Positions 54,087 to 63,699 of a DNA stretch of 64,000 bases are shown piece by piece. Below the pieces are notes generated by a model. The model searched no databases. It was not told the DNA's origin and saw only the letters and a list, made by a program, of their open reading frames with translations. The number at the start of each line of letters is the position of its first letter. Within the stretch, counting starts at the first letter, position 1. The position numbers and the translations under genes were made by a program. Source of the stretch: Barnesiella sp. An22 (GTDB lineage: Bacteria; Bacteroidota; Bacteroidia; Bacteroidales; Barnesiellaceae); NCBI RefSeq assembly GCF_002159975.1, contig NZ_NFJR01000003.1, positions 124,001 to 188,000 on the forward strand, written 5' to 3'.

Positions 54087-55538
54087 TTAGAAGCGTTTTG
54101 CCTTGATGCCCTTCACAGCTCTTTGAGCTTTGGCTTTCTCGCTGCCTGTCAATGGTCTGAAGAGCGACCAGTCAACCTGGCGAACACCCAGCTTCTTCAC
54201 TACAGGAGCTGTCGCATTTATGCCGGCCGAAGGCGAAGCTTGAACCGAGCCCTTCATAAATACAGCCAAGTTCCAGACATCATACCAACCCAGATTGAAG
54301 CCTTCGGCATCCGGATTCTGGATAAGGTCGAAATTAAATAGATATAATCCGCACCAGCGATCGGCAACATATCCTGTAACACCCTGAGCGTCGGTAGCAT
54401 TGAAGTTAACCCACTCAAATTGTTCACTCTCGCTCTCGGGTACACCGGCAAAACATACAAGACAATTGAAAGATGCGCCAGATTGATCTCTCATGGGAAT
54501 CACACCCATAGGCAACATATCGGCAATCTTGAAGTTATTACCCTCTACGACAGCCTCCAACGAGTTTTCTCCAGCGGTAAATGCCGAAGCTTCGAAATAG
54601 AAATTCTTGATGACTATCGTATCGGGATTATCCTCATGCTTCAATTCAAACTCGGTATCAAAGCCATAAGGATCAGTACCGGGCTGCTGAGTTTGGAAGT
54701 CATACTGATAGAACATAAAGCCAAAGGTCCCCGTAAACTCACTGTCACCCGTGCTGCCACCCGGTACATACTCCCAATAAGGAGCACTCACAATTTGAGT
54801 CTCTTGGTCTACACCACCCTTCAGAGCAGCCGACTGGTTACCGGCACCGTCGACAAATGCTCCGGCAGCAAAGTCGAGGAATACATACGATTTAGCCTCG
54901 TTTGCATCGAATGCAACCGATTCGGGCAACGTAATGGTAACCGACTCACCGTTGATAACCACAGTCTCGATGGCACCGCTGGCATACGAAGTCAGGTCGC
55001 CCTTCGTCACGTTGTAGGTAATGGCACCTTCGCCACGAGTTACAACCTCGTTGAAAGTTACCGTCACACTACGACCGCTGTTCGTTGCCGTGTAGAGATA
55101 ACCCTCGGGGATACCGGTCAGATAGGGAGCCTCGGTATCGGGCAGGTCGATGGTAGCCGAAGCTACGGCACCGCAAAGACCATTGGCATCGGAAGCTACG
55201 GCATATACATAATAGGTAGTACCTATCGTTTGATTGTTGTAGGCTTTGGAAAGCGAGGGAGTCTCGGCAGCTTTCAACAGCTCGGCACCTTCATAACCAG
55301 CCTGCAACAGCGTTTCGGCATCGATGGTCTGGGCCTGGTTGGTTACGATGTAAGCATAGTAAACCGTACCCTCGGCCGGAGTCACCGTCAAGTTGAAGGC
55401 ATCGACATTGGTCTTTTCGACCGAGAGCGTTACAGCCGGGCCCTCTCCCATATTGACCGGAGCATAATCCTCAAACTCGGTGCAACCTGCCCCCATGAGG
55501 CAGATTGCTGAGAATAATCCTATAATATATTTTTTCAT
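54087..55538 (-). CDS. Surface lipoprotein of the SusCD operon, Ig-like domains
   Basis: A 483-residue lipoprotein with signal and lipobox (LMGAGC). The first 120 residues form a fibronectin-III-like domain (PAVTLSVEKTNVDAFNLTVT, TIGTTYYVYAVASDANG), then an Ig-like domain of the type that begins DTEAPYLT and has VTVTFNEVVTRGEGAITY. The C-terminal 220 residues are a beta-rich module I do not recognise. As the last gene after SusC and SusD it may bind the glycan or peptide at the cell surface. The ligand is unknown. Confidence 0.75.
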   Translation of the reverse strand: MKKYIIGLFSAICLMGAGCTEFEDYAPVNMGEGPAVTLSVEKTNVDAFNLTVTPAEGTVYYAYIVTNQAQTIDAETLLQAGYEGAELLKAAETPSLSKAYNNQTIGTTYYVYAVASDANGLCGAVASATIDLPDTEAPYLTGIPEGYLYTATNSGRSVTVTFNEVVTRGEGAITYNVTKGDLTSYASGAIETVVINGESVTITLPESVAFDANEAKSYVFLDFAAGAFVDGAGNQSAALKGGVDQETQIVSAPYWEYVPGGSTGDSEFTGTFGFMFYQYDFQTQQPGTDPYGFDTEFELKHEDNPDTIVIKNFYFEASAFTAGENSLEAVVEGNNFKIADMLPMGVIPMRDQSGASFNCLVCFAGVPESESEQFEWVNFNATDAQGVTGYVADRWCGLYLFNFDLIQNPDAEGFNLGWYDVWNLAVFMKGSVQASPSAGINATAPVVKKLGVRQVDWSLFRPLTGSEKAKAQRAVKGIKAKRF

Positions 55539-55558
55539 TGTTCTATGGTTTTATTGGT

Positions 55559-56434
55559 TTATTCAACTTTGGTCATTGTACAGGTGCGTACACCGGTCAC
55601 ATAGCCTGCCTGAGTTCCATCCTGGTATGCAAGAGCCAAGACAGGCGAAGAGATCGAAATCGTACCGTTCGATACTTGAGCGACAGCAGCACCTGCGCCG
55701 TTAAAGTCGATCTGCAAAGTATAGGTCGAACCATATGTACCCATATCCTGCGAACCGTTGATGGTGATTGTTCTGAAGTCGGAATCTACAGTACCCATTA
55801 TCGATTTGTAAGTAATGCCACTCACCGTCGGAACAAGTTGCGTGAACCATACACGGTCTACATAGTCGGCATCTTTCTGAATCTCGCAAGTCCAGGTATA
55901 GATAACACCCTCTTCACCGGTGAAGGGCGATTCACCTCTTGCGGTGTACGTACCCAGAATACCGGCAGCAGCCAGCGGGTGGTCATCGTCGGCAATCGTT
56001 ACCGAGGTGGTGTAGTTGGCACCCAGGCTGCAACCGCTGGGCGACGACAACCGGATATCGAAGCAAACATCACCGTCGTAGTTCGAGTTGTCGATGGGTT
56101 CAACCGTAATGTATCCTACCAATTCACCCGTGCTGGTATAGGTCAGGGTCGTCGACGTATTTTTCAGACGATAGTTCACACCCTCCTTGGCGGCATTCTT
56201 GCCGGCATAGGCGGTCGTGTCGATTTCGAAATTCACCGATACATCGAGGGCCTTCGAAGCCACCAGCGATACCGGAATCTGAATCTCTTTATTGGCATTC
56301 TCCTCGATAGTAGTCGAGGCATTGTCAAACGCTACGAAAGCGTCCTTGTCACTGAACATAGGAGTCTCTACCGATTGGCACGATGCAAACAGCGCCCCTA
56401 CAACAGCTACATATATAAATTTATTGATTTTCAT
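55559..56434 (-). CDS. Surface lipoprotein of the SusCD operon, Calx-beta-like
   Basis: A 291-residue lipoprotein (signal then ALFASC lipobox). Residues 30-155 look like a Calx-beta domain: FVAFDNASTTIEENANKEIQ, IPVSLVASKALDVSVNFEID, then GVNYRLKNTSTTLTYTSTGE and the closing VTIADDD. The rest is a beta-rich domain (YTARGESPFTGEEGVIYTWT, TITINGSQDMGTYGSTYTLQ) common in Bacteroidetes surface proteins. It lies between SusD and the Ig-like lipoprotein, with 19- and 20-base gaps, so it is part of the same operon. Confidence 0.78.
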   Translation of the reverse strand: MKINKFIYVAVVGALFASCQSVETPMFSDKDAFVAFDNASTTIEENANKEIQIPVSLVASKALDVSVNFEIDTTAYAGKNAAKEGVNYRLKNTSTTLTYTSTGELVGYITVEPIDNSNYDGDVCFDIRLSSPSGCSLGANYTTSVTIADDDHPLAAAGILGTYTARGESPFTGEEGVIYTWTCEIQKDADYVDRVWFTQLVPTVSGITYKSIMGTVDSDFRTITINGSQDMGTYGSTYTLQIDFNGAGAAVAQVSNGTISISSPVLALAYQDGTQAGYVTGVRTCTMTKVE

Positions 56435-56453
56435 AATTCTTCTCTATTAAAAA

Positions 56454-57923
56454 TTATTTGCTCTGATATCCGGGGTTTTGAACCATATTCTTGTTGTTCA
56501 AGATATCGTTCTCGGGAATCGGGAATGCCCAACGGTAGCTGGGGAAAGGAATATCCTTCGTCGTGGGATCGAGGTCGTAGTCGGTACGGGTCAACGACCG
56601 TTGCAGACGTTTCATGTCGAAGTAAACGTGACCCTCGAAGAGGAACTCTTTGCGACGCTCGTTGAAGAGGTTATCAATCGTTACCTGGCTGTAGGCATTG
56701 GCACCACGGCTGGTAGCCACCTGGTTGAGGTCGTCGAGAGCCGTTACACCGCTGATGGTAGCACCCCGGTAGAGAGCCTCGGCACGAATCAGATACATCT
56801 CGGAGATACGGATGATAGGCACGTTGTTGTAAGCCAACTGACCCGATTTACCGGGATATTTGGTCGACCAGCGATAACCGGGATATTGCGAATTGGTTTT
56901 GGTCAAACCGGTGAGACGTACATCGTTCTCGTCGTAGAGCGAAAGCAGGTCGTTCGATACGCGCACGTCGCCATAACCGGCACCACCAGCAGTCTCGGGA
57001 GCGGTCAGATAGTCACCCAGCGAGCTGCTCGAACCGTCGCTTTGCGAAATGTAAACCTCGAAGATAACCTCGCTGCCCGATTGGGGAGCTACATCGAGGC
57101 TGCCGTCCCACATCGAAACGTAGTTGTTACCCGAGAGGAGTCTGAAACGACCGTTGCGGATTACCTTGTTGGCATAGTCGGCGGCCAGTTGCCAGTCTTC
57201 GTGAGTCAGATATACACGAGCCATGAGAGCCTGGATAACCGGAGTAGTAATCGTAGCAACCATATCCTTCACACCTGCACGAACATACGAGGTGCTCATC
57301 AGGCGCTCGGCCTCTTGCAGGTCGGGGATAATGAGGTTTTCATAAACCTCGGCTACCGTGTTGCGAACCGGACGGGCCGACAGGTCATCCTCCAGTACGA
57401 TAGGTACACCCAGAGCCTCGGTTCCGGTGATACCTTTTTCCTTAATATAACCATAGGGTTGAGCATATACACGAACCAGGTCGAAGTAGGCCAAGGCACG
57501 CAGGAAGAGGTTCTCGGCCTTTACGTTGTTGATTTGCTCGTCAGTCACACCCGCACGGTCAAATTTACCCTCGTTGATGGCCGTCAACACTTTGTTACAA
57601 CCCAAAATGGCGTTGTAGGCACCGGACCACAAACCCAGCGTGCTGGTCGAGGTGTAGTTCCAGGCCGGCTCGCTACGCATACGGCCCGTATTTACAGGAC
57701 CTACCATACCGTTGCCGCACATCACGTCGAAAGTGAGGGGGAACGTGGCACCATACCACGAAATAACGGCGCGGTAGTTACCGGCAGTAGCACCATCGAT
57801 ACCATTGAAGGTCGAAAGAGCCAGTTCGTCCGATTGATCCATGGGCGGCTCTTTGGTCAAGAAGTCATCGCAGGAAGTAAGAGCCAGCGCCAAAACTGCT
57901 ATCGATAAAAATATTTTTTTCAT
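56454..57923 (-). CDS. SusD/RagB family nutrient-binding lipoprotein
   Basis: A 489-residue lipoprotein with lipobox LALTSC. It has the SusD features: GATAGNYRAVISWYGA, the TPR-like helices with NVKAENLFLRALAYFDLVRV, YAQPYGYIKEKG, and the C-terminal LFNERRKEFLFEGHVYFDMKR and FPSYRWAFPIPENDI that end most SusD proteins. It caps the SusC barrel and binds the nutrient. The operon has no glycoside hydrolase or peptidase in its own transcript. Confidence 0.96.
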   Translation of the reverse strand: MKKIFLSIAVLALALTSCDDFLTKEPPMDQSDELALSTFNGIDGATAGNYRAVISWYGATFPLTFDVMCGNGMVGPVNTGRMRSEPAWNYTSTSTLGLWSGAYNAILGCNKVLTAINEGKFDRAGVTDEQINNVKAENLFLRALAYFDLVRVYAQPYGYIKEKGITGTEALGVPIVLEDDLSARPVRNTVAEVYENLIIPDLQEAERLMSTSYVRAGVKDMVATITTPVIQALMARVYLTHEDWQLAADYANKVIRNGRFRLLSGNNYVSMWDGSLDVAPQSGSEVIFEVYISQSDGSSSSLGDYLTAPETAGGAGYGDVRVSNDLLSLYDENDVRLTGLTKTNSQYPGYRWSTKYPGKSGQLAYNNVPIIRISEMYLIRAEALYRGATISGVTALDDLNQVATSRGANAYSQVTIDNLFNERRKEFLFEGHVYFDMKRLQRSLTRTDYDLDPTTKDIPFPSYRWAFPIPENDILNNKNMVQNPGYQSK

Positions 57924-57945
57924 TGTCTCAATCTTTTTTTAAGGG

Positions 57946-60930
57946 TTAGAAAGTAATGTCCACACCTACGATCATCGAGCGGGTCATCGGGTAGCTGATG
58001 ACGGTAGCACCGGTGGTACCGTGCTCGGGATCCCAGTAGTTCATGTTGTGGAACGTATAGAGGTTAAGGGCGCTGGCATAGATGCGCACTCCGCTCATGA
58101 GGGCCTTTTTGGTCCACTTCGAAGGCAAGTTGTATGCCAGGGTAATGTCTTTGATACGCAGGTAGCTACCATCCTCGAGATAACGGGTCGAGAGAGCCAT
58201 ACTGTTGCTCGAGTTGTTGTATACCGGTTTCGGCAATACGTTCATGTCGCCCGGTTGTTTCCAGTAGTTCAAGGCACCTTTCCAGATGTTCTGGTCGCCA
58301 TAGTAACCGTCTGATTCGAACAAAGAACGGTCTTGGTTCAACACCTTGTTGCCGTAGCGGGCTTCGAGCTGGATACCCAGCGAGAGGCCTTTCCAAGAGA
58401 GCTCGGTGTTGAAACCACCGGTCCACAGAGGTTCGGGCGAGCCGGCATTGATACGACGAGCATCGTTATAATTTTCGGTCAACAGACCCTCTTCGTTGCG
58501 CCACAAGGCGTTACCGTTCTGGGGGTTCACACCGGCGTAGTCGTACAACCAGTAGGTGTAGAGTTGCTCACCTACTACATAGCGCAGCGAGGTTCCGATG
58601 AAGTCCTGACCCGGAGCCAGTTCGAGCACTTTCGAACGGTTGGCCGAGAAGTTCACACCGGCCGTCCACTTGAAATCGTTGGTATTGAAGATGTCGGCAT
58701 CCAACTGAACCTCGATACCGCTGTTGCGGATTTGACCTACGTTTTGAGCTTGCGAAGAGAAACCGGTGGTATAGGGCAGCGGCGAGGCAATCAACATGTC
58801 CTCGGTACGACGGGTATACCAGTCGATCGATCCGCTCAAGCGGTCGAACAAGCGGAAGTCAACACCGATGTTGTGAGTCTTGTTGGTTTCCCAAGTCAGT
58901 TTGCGGTTCTGCAGCTGCGAGGGGAGCTGACCGGTGATACCGTTGTAAACGATGTCGGAGTAGAGACCGTAGTGAGCATAAGCGGCGATGTTGTCGTTAC
59001 CGTTCACACCGTAGCTGTAACGCAGTTTCAATACATTCAGTACATTCTTGATATCTTGCATGAAAGCCTCGTTGTGGATGTTCCACGATGCACTGGCTGC
59101 CCAGAAGGTACCCCAGCGGCGATCGGGACCGAACTTGGAGCTACCATCGGTACGGAGCGAACCTTTGATGTAGTAGCGACCGTCGTAGCTATACTCGGCT
59201 ACACCGAAGAACGAAACCATGGCCGTTTGAGTAAGACCGTCGTGGGCCGTTTGGTCTTCGACCGAAACACCTACCGAGTGATAGGGACGTTGCTCGTTTA
59301 CGTGATACGATATAGCTTGGTTGAACGAAGACTCATAGGTATTGGCCTCTTGACCCAACATGATGTTCAGCGAGTGAACGTCGTTGAAGAGGTCGTCGTA
59401 AGTAACCGTGTTAGAGGTAGTCAACAGACGATATTGCACATCGGCCGTATTCAGAGCTGCACCATAGGAAGCGGTGTTGATGAATGCCGGCGAGAACTGG
59501 CGGCTGTTGGTATAGGCATACTCAACCGAGTTGTTGGTGCGGAAGGTCAATTGCTTGATGGGTTTCCACTCCAAATAAGCCGTACCGTTGAACTTGTACT
59601 GCTTGTCATATTTGTCCGAGCCTTTGATAGCGGCAATCGGGTTCACGTTGAACACGAAGGGGAGGTCGAAGTTGTAGCTGCCGTCCTCGTTGTAAGCCGG
59701 CATCGTCGGGGCCAGAGCCATACCCGAATAGAAGGGGTTCGAGGGAGCCAGACCGCTATCGCCGATCAAGCTGTTCGTTACGTCCGAAACTTTCATGTAA
59801 CCGGCGTTGATACGGGTACCCACTTTCAACCATTTGTTGAGCTCGGTATCGAGGTTGGCACGAACCTGCATCTTCTCGAAACCTACGGTGGGAACGATAC
59901 CATCGGTCTTGTTGTACGACAACGAAGTATAATAGGTAGTCTTACCGGTACCACCCGAAGCAATCAACTCATACTCTTGCAAGCTACCGTTGCGGGTCAA
60001 CTCTTTCATCCAGTTCGTACCGCCTTTGGCAGCCAGCGAGAGGGGGAAGTAGTATTGCGATGCGGGGTTATCTACGTCGTAACCGGCGTTGATACGGGCA
60101 TCGCGTTGATATTGGATATACTCTTGCAGGTTGGCCATACCGAAGTCGTTGTCGTTGGCCAGCGTAGTAACACCATAACGAGCGCGGGCGGTAACTTTCG
60201 ACTTACCGGCTTCACCCGATTTGGTGGTAATCAAGATCACACCGTTGGCAGCACGCGAACCGTAGATAGAGGCTGCGGCAGCATCCTTCAACACGGTTAC
60301 CGAGGCAATATCGCTGGCATTGATCATGGCGATGGCGTTCATACTGTTGGAGAGAGCACCGGTATTACCGCTCTCTACGGGGATACCGTCCACTACATAC
60401 AAGGGGTCGCTACCGGCACCGATAGAACTGGTACCACGCACACGAATCGTAGCAGCAGAACCCGGCTGACCGTTGGTCGACGAAACCGATACACCGGCCA
60501 TCTTACCCGAGAGCATCTTATCGACCGAGGTTTCGGGAATCGAAGCCAGGTCGTCGCCTTTCACCGTGGCGATAGAACCGGTCTTGGCCTCTTTACGGAT
60601 GGTTTGGTAACCTACCACAACCACATCGTCGAGAGCCTGATCGCTCGAAGTCAATTTTACTACCATGCCGTTACGGGCAAATGCTTCTTGTTTTTCCATA
60701 CCGATGTAGGAAATCACCAGGGTTCGCCCGGCTCCTTCAGGAATTTTGATTGTAAACTTACCGTCATTATCGGTAATGGTAGATGCATTCGCACCCTTCA
60801 CCAAGATAGACGCACCGATAACCGGCTCGTCGTCCTCTGCTGTCAATACCGTACCGGAGATGCTCGTCTGAGCCACCGCTAACGAAATGCCAGCCAACAG
60901 AGCGCACAATAACAATGTTAATTTTCTCAT
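57946..60930 (-). CDS. SusC/RagA family TonB-linked outer membrane transporter
   Basis: A 994-residue receptor. Signal peptide (MRKLTLLLCALLAGISLAVA), a carboxypeptidase-like domain at about 22-100 (ISGTVLTAEDDEPVIGASIL), a plug with DVVVVGYQTIRKEAKTGSI and the SusC-type motifs GSRAANGVILITTKSG, then the barrel. It forms a pair with the SusD-like lipoprotein 22 bases downstream. It should import an oligosaccharide or peptide caught by that partner. The leader of about 200 bases before it is typical of such operons. Confidence 0.97.
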   Translation of the reverse strand: MRKLTLLLCALLAGISLAVAQTSISGTVLTAEDDEPVIGASILVKGANASTITDNDGKFTIKIPEGAGRTLVISYIGMEKQEAFARNGMVVKLTSSDQALDDVVVVGYQTIRKEAKTGSIATVKGDDLASIPETSVDKMLSGKMAGVSVSSTNGQPGSAATIRVRGTSSIGAGSDPLYVVDGIPVESGNTGALSNSMNAIAMINASDIASVTVLKDAAAASIYGSRAANGVILITTKSGEAGKSKVTARARYGVTTLANDNDFGMANLQEYIQYQRDARINAGYDVDNPASQYYFPLSLAAKGGTNWMKELTRNGSLQEYELIASGGTGKTTYYTSLSYNKTDGIVPTVGFEKMQVRANLDTELNKWLKVGTRINAGYMKVSDVTNSLIGDSGLAPSNPFYSGMALAPTMPAYNEDGSYNFDLPFVFNVNPIAAIKGSDKYDKQYKFNGTAYLEWKPIKQLTFRTNNSVEYAYTNSRQFSPAFINTASYGAALNTADVQYRLLTTSNTVTYDDLFNDVHSLNIMLGQEANTYESSFNQAISYHVNEQRPYHSVGVSVEDQTAHDGLTQTAMVSFFGVAEYSYDGRYYIKGSLRTDGSSKFGPDRRWGTFWAASASWNIHNEAFMQDIKNVLNVLKLRYSYGVNGNDNIAAYAHYGLYSDIVYNGITGQLPSQLQNRKLTWETNKTHNIGVDFRLFDRLSGSIDWYTRRTEDMLIASPLPYTTGFSSQAQNVGQIRNSGIEVQLDADIFNTNDFKWTAGVNFSANRSKVLELAPGQDFIGTSLRYVVGEQLYTYWLYDYAGVNPQNGNALWRNEEGLLTENYNDARRINAGSPEPLWTGGFNTELSWKGLSLGIQLEARYGNKVLNQDRSLFESDGYYGDQNIWKGALNYWKQPGDMNVLPKPVYNNSSNSMALSTRYLEDGSYLRIKDITLAYNLPSKWTKKALMSGVRIYASALNLYTFHNMNYWDPEHGTTGATVISYPMTRSMIVGVDITF

Positions 60931-61617
60931 ACGACTGAAATTAAATTTAAATAAACGATTTATTCCTTCTTCTTTCTTTTACTTTCTTTACACACCCGGC
61001 GTGTTACGGCCGGACTTTTACATTACACTCCTTGCAATTAAACTAACTCTTAAAACTCCTCTTCTTTTAAACCTTATTATAATATAAACCTTAAATTGAA
61101 CCTATGAGAATCACTCTCATTCACACTTCTTATTGAAGTATTCAGCATGCAAAGATAGAAAAAAAACGACAATATAAAATTCAATTTGAAAGAAAATTAC
61201 CCACATCGCCTTTCTTTTTGACAAAGCCATTGTCCAGCTCTCCCGAAATGGCCCGTATACATTTTTTCACAGCACAACTAACTTATTAAGATACAACCAT
61301 ATAGAAGAGGCATTTTTTCTGCCACAAATATGTACAAACCGGAGAATAATCCATTTGTTAATAAACATTAAACACACAACCAATACCACCGTATTATCAC
61401 CAAACTGCGCTAATCTTATCGAAAATTTAACTCAAAAAGTTTATTCTATTAACAGATTAGTATCTACAATTGCCCGCCTGCCCTCCCGACAAATCGAGGA
61501 GGAAAAAGCAACAGGCGATAGACAAAATAGCCCCGTTGGTATAATTCTATGAAAAAAATGAGCGGCAAGTGCCTCCATACGCATTCTCTTTTGTATTTTT
61601 GTCTAAAATTTTGAGCA
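60931..61617. other. Intergenic region with SusC leader and coaX upstream region
   Basis: 687 bases. The first 220 or so lie between the SusC start and its likely promoter at 61150-61157 and are AT-rich; the rest is AT-rich up to coaX. A short frame at 61355-61552 has no support. TATTTTTG at 61594-61601 could be a -7 box for coaX but leaves no -33 match. Confidence 0.5.
61150..61157 (-). promoter_or_regulatory. Candidate -7 box of the SusCD operon
   Basis: Minus strand TATCTTTG, an exact -7 match, preceded by a T-rich stretch with TTTT at about the right distance. It gives a leader of about 210 bases. Confidence 0.55.
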
Positions 61618-62346
61618 GTGAATCTTATTATCGATCAAGGAAATTCGGTAACCAAAATGGCACTTTTTCGGGCCGGCCAATTACAAAATGTCGATTTCTA
61701 CCCGAAATGGGGCCCCGATGAAGTGACGCGGTTTCTCGATACCCACGCAGTCGATGCGGCTATCTTCTCGACCGTTACCAACCCCGACCCCGAAGCTCTG
61801 AAGCTCTTGCAGCAACGGGTGCGCTGCTTCGTACGCTTCGACCACACGTCGCAGATACCGGTGCGCATAGGTTATCACACCCCGCACACCCTGGGCCTCG
61901 ACCGCATTGCGGCCGTAGTGGGAGCCTCGATGGAGTGTCCCGGCCGGCCGGTGCTCATCGTCGATGCCGGCACTTGTGTCACCTACGATCTGCTCACGGC
62001 CGACGGCACCTTTGTGGGCGGCAACATAGCCCCCGGCATCAGGCTGCGACTGCTCGCCATGCACGAGCACACCGGCAAGCTACCCCTGGTAGACGACTCG
62101 GGCGAGATTCCCGAGATAGGCTTCAGCACCGAGACGGCCATGCGGGCCGGCGCCACGCTGGGCGTGGCCTATGAAATCGAAGGCTACATGGCCCGTCTCA
62201 ACGAGATTTACCCCGACCTTTTCGTTTTTTTAACAGGGGGAGATGCCTTAAAATTGGCTGCAAAAATAAAAAGTCGCATCTTTGTGAACGAAAATTTGGT
62301 ATTAACCGGCTTAAACAGAATATTACAGGAAAATGCTGAAATATAA
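61618..62346 (+). CDS. coaX: Type III pantothenate kinase
   Basis: A 242-residue enzyme starting at a GTG (read as MNLIIDQGNSVTKMALF). DQGNSVTK is the phosphate-binding motif, HTLGLDRIAAVVGA and VLIVDAGTCVTYDLL the two later blocks with the catalytic Asp, and GGNIAPGIRLRLLAMHEHTG the substrate-binding part. It phosphorylates pantothenate in coenzyme A synthesis. No ATG lies near; the GTG is supported by the start of the conserved motif four residues in. It overlaps the next gene by 14 bases. Confidence 0.96.
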   Translation: MNLIIDQGNSVTKMALFRAGQLQNVDFYPKWGPDEVTRFLDTHAVDAAIFSTVTNPDPEALKLLQQRVRCFVRFDHTSQIPVRIGYHTPHTLGLDRIAAVVGASMECPGRPVLIVDAGTCVTYDLLTADGTFVGGNIAPGIRLRLLAMHEHTGKLPLVDDSGEIPEIGFSTETAMRAGATLGVAYEIEGYMARLNEIYPDLFVFLTGGDALKLAAKIKSRIFVNENLVLTGLNRILQENAEI

Positions 62347-63577
62347 AATCCTTTTATTAGGCTTGATTACCGGGCTCGCCGCATGGGCCCAAAACGGCAC
62401 CACCTCGCCCTATTCCCGATTCGGATACGGTATACTCGGCGACAATGCCATAGGAGCCCAACGAGCTATGGGCGGCGTAGGTTATGCCCTGCACAACAAC
62501 CGGCAGATCAACGTAATGAACCCCGCCTCCTATGCCAGTATGGACTCGCTCACCTTCCTCTTCGACATAGGCCTTACCTACCAGGCCGTCACGACTCACG
62601 AAGGGCAGTTGAGCGAAACCTCGCAAAGCGGATCGCTCGACTACATCGTCATGCAATTCCCTCTGGGCCGCCACATGGCCGGTAGCATCGGGTTGCTCCC
62701 CTACTCCAACGTGGGCTATTCGTTTGCCAGCTCTATCTCCAACGGTACCGACAGCCGCACGGGCGAAGGCAACATCTCGCAGGCCTATGTGGGTGTGAGC
62801 GGAAATCTGTTCAAGGGCTTCTCGATCGGTGCCAACGTGAGCTACCTCTTCGGCAACCTCACCAACGCCAACACCGTAATCCCGGCCAACGGCAGTACCG
62901 GTATATTCGAGACCGACCTCAAGGTGCGCGACTACCACCTGCAGTTCGGCGCACAATATGCCATCGAGTGGGACAAGAAGCACACCATCACGCTCGGTGC
63001 CGTCTACTCACCGGGCAAAGCGCTGCTGGGTAAAGCCTACACCAGCACCTACGATGTGAGTTCGAGCTCGATTATCGACGCCGACACCCTCAACATGAAG
63101 AGCCACTACTCGCTGGCCTCGACCTATGGCGGAGGTATCAGCTACAACTACGACAAACGACTCACCGTAGCGGCCGACGTCACCTACCAGAACTGGGCCG
63201 ATGCCAAGTTTACCAACCTCAACGCCGGACAGTTGCAGACCTCGACCGGGCAATTCAACAACCGGCTGAAGGTAGCTCTGGGTGCCGAATTCCGCCCCAA
63301 GAGCATGGGCGGCAACTATCTGCAACGCATCAACTACCGGGCCGGTCTGTTCTACAACCGCTCCTACCTGAAGATAAACGGCAACGACCTGAACGAGATA
63401 GGTGCCACCTGCGGTTTCGGATTCCCTCTGGCCACCGACAAGTCGGTCGTAAACGTAGCCTTCGAATACATCAACCGCCAGTGCTCGCCGGCCAAGCTCA
63501 TCAGCGAAGACCACTTCCGTATTTCACTGAGCCTTACCTTCAACGAGATGTGGTTCTGGCAACGCAAGTTTGAATAA
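62333..63577 (+). CDS. Outer membrane beta-barrel protein of unknown transport role
   Basis: A 414-residue protein with signal peptide (MLKYKILLLGLITGLAAWAQ). SPYSRFGYGILGDNAIGAQR, MGGVGYALHNNRQINVMNPASYASMDSL and the alternating barrel strands (FPLGRHMAGSIGLLPYSNVG) match a conserved Bacteroidetes outer-membrane family that is somewhat like FadL. It ends FNEMWFWQRKFE with the typical aromatic end. Its start overlaps the coaX stop by 14 bases, so the two are translated in step. The substrate is not known. Confidence 0.85.
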   Translation: MLKYKILLLGLITGLAAWAQNGTTSPYSRFGYGILGDNAIGAQRAMGGVGYALHNNRQINVMNPASYASMDSLTFLFDIGLTYQAVTTHEGQLSETSQSGSLDYIVMQFPLGRHMAGSIGLLPYSNVGYSFASSISNGTDSRTGEGNISQAYVGVSGNLFKGFSIGANVSYLFGNLTNANTVIPANGSTGIFETDLKVRDYHLQFGAQYAIEWDKKHTITLGAVYSPGKALLGKAYTSTYDVSSSSIIDADTLNMKSHYSLASTYGGGISYNYDKRLTVAADVTYQNWADAKFTNLNAGQLQTSTGQFNNRLKVALGAEFRPKSMGGNYLQRINYRAGLFYNRSYLKINGNDLNEIGATCGFGFPLATDKSVVNVAFEYINRQCSPAKLISEDHFRISLSLTFNEMWFWQRKFE

Positions 63578-63601
63578 AATCTACTATCCATAAAAAACAA
63601 G

Positions 63602-63638
63602 AAGCGGAACGAGGGGCATCCCCTGTTCCGCTTTTTTG
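63602..63638. terminator. Intrinsic terminator after the outer membrane protein gene
   Basis: AAGCGGAAC and GTTCCGCTT with an inner GGGG/CCCC pair, then TTTTT. Strong stem and T-run. Confidence 0.85.
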
Positions 63639-63699
63639 TTGTTCCATTCAGTTTGTATTGGGGAGGAGCCAGGCTCCACCCCGACACAAGGCGCCACCG

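Noticed and set aside
58333-60882. 849-codon plus-strand open frame
   Set aside because: Antisense to the SusC gene; no signal peptide, motif or promoter of its own.
61355-61552. 65-codon plus-strand frame before coaX
   Set aside because: AT-rich spacer, no recognisable product.
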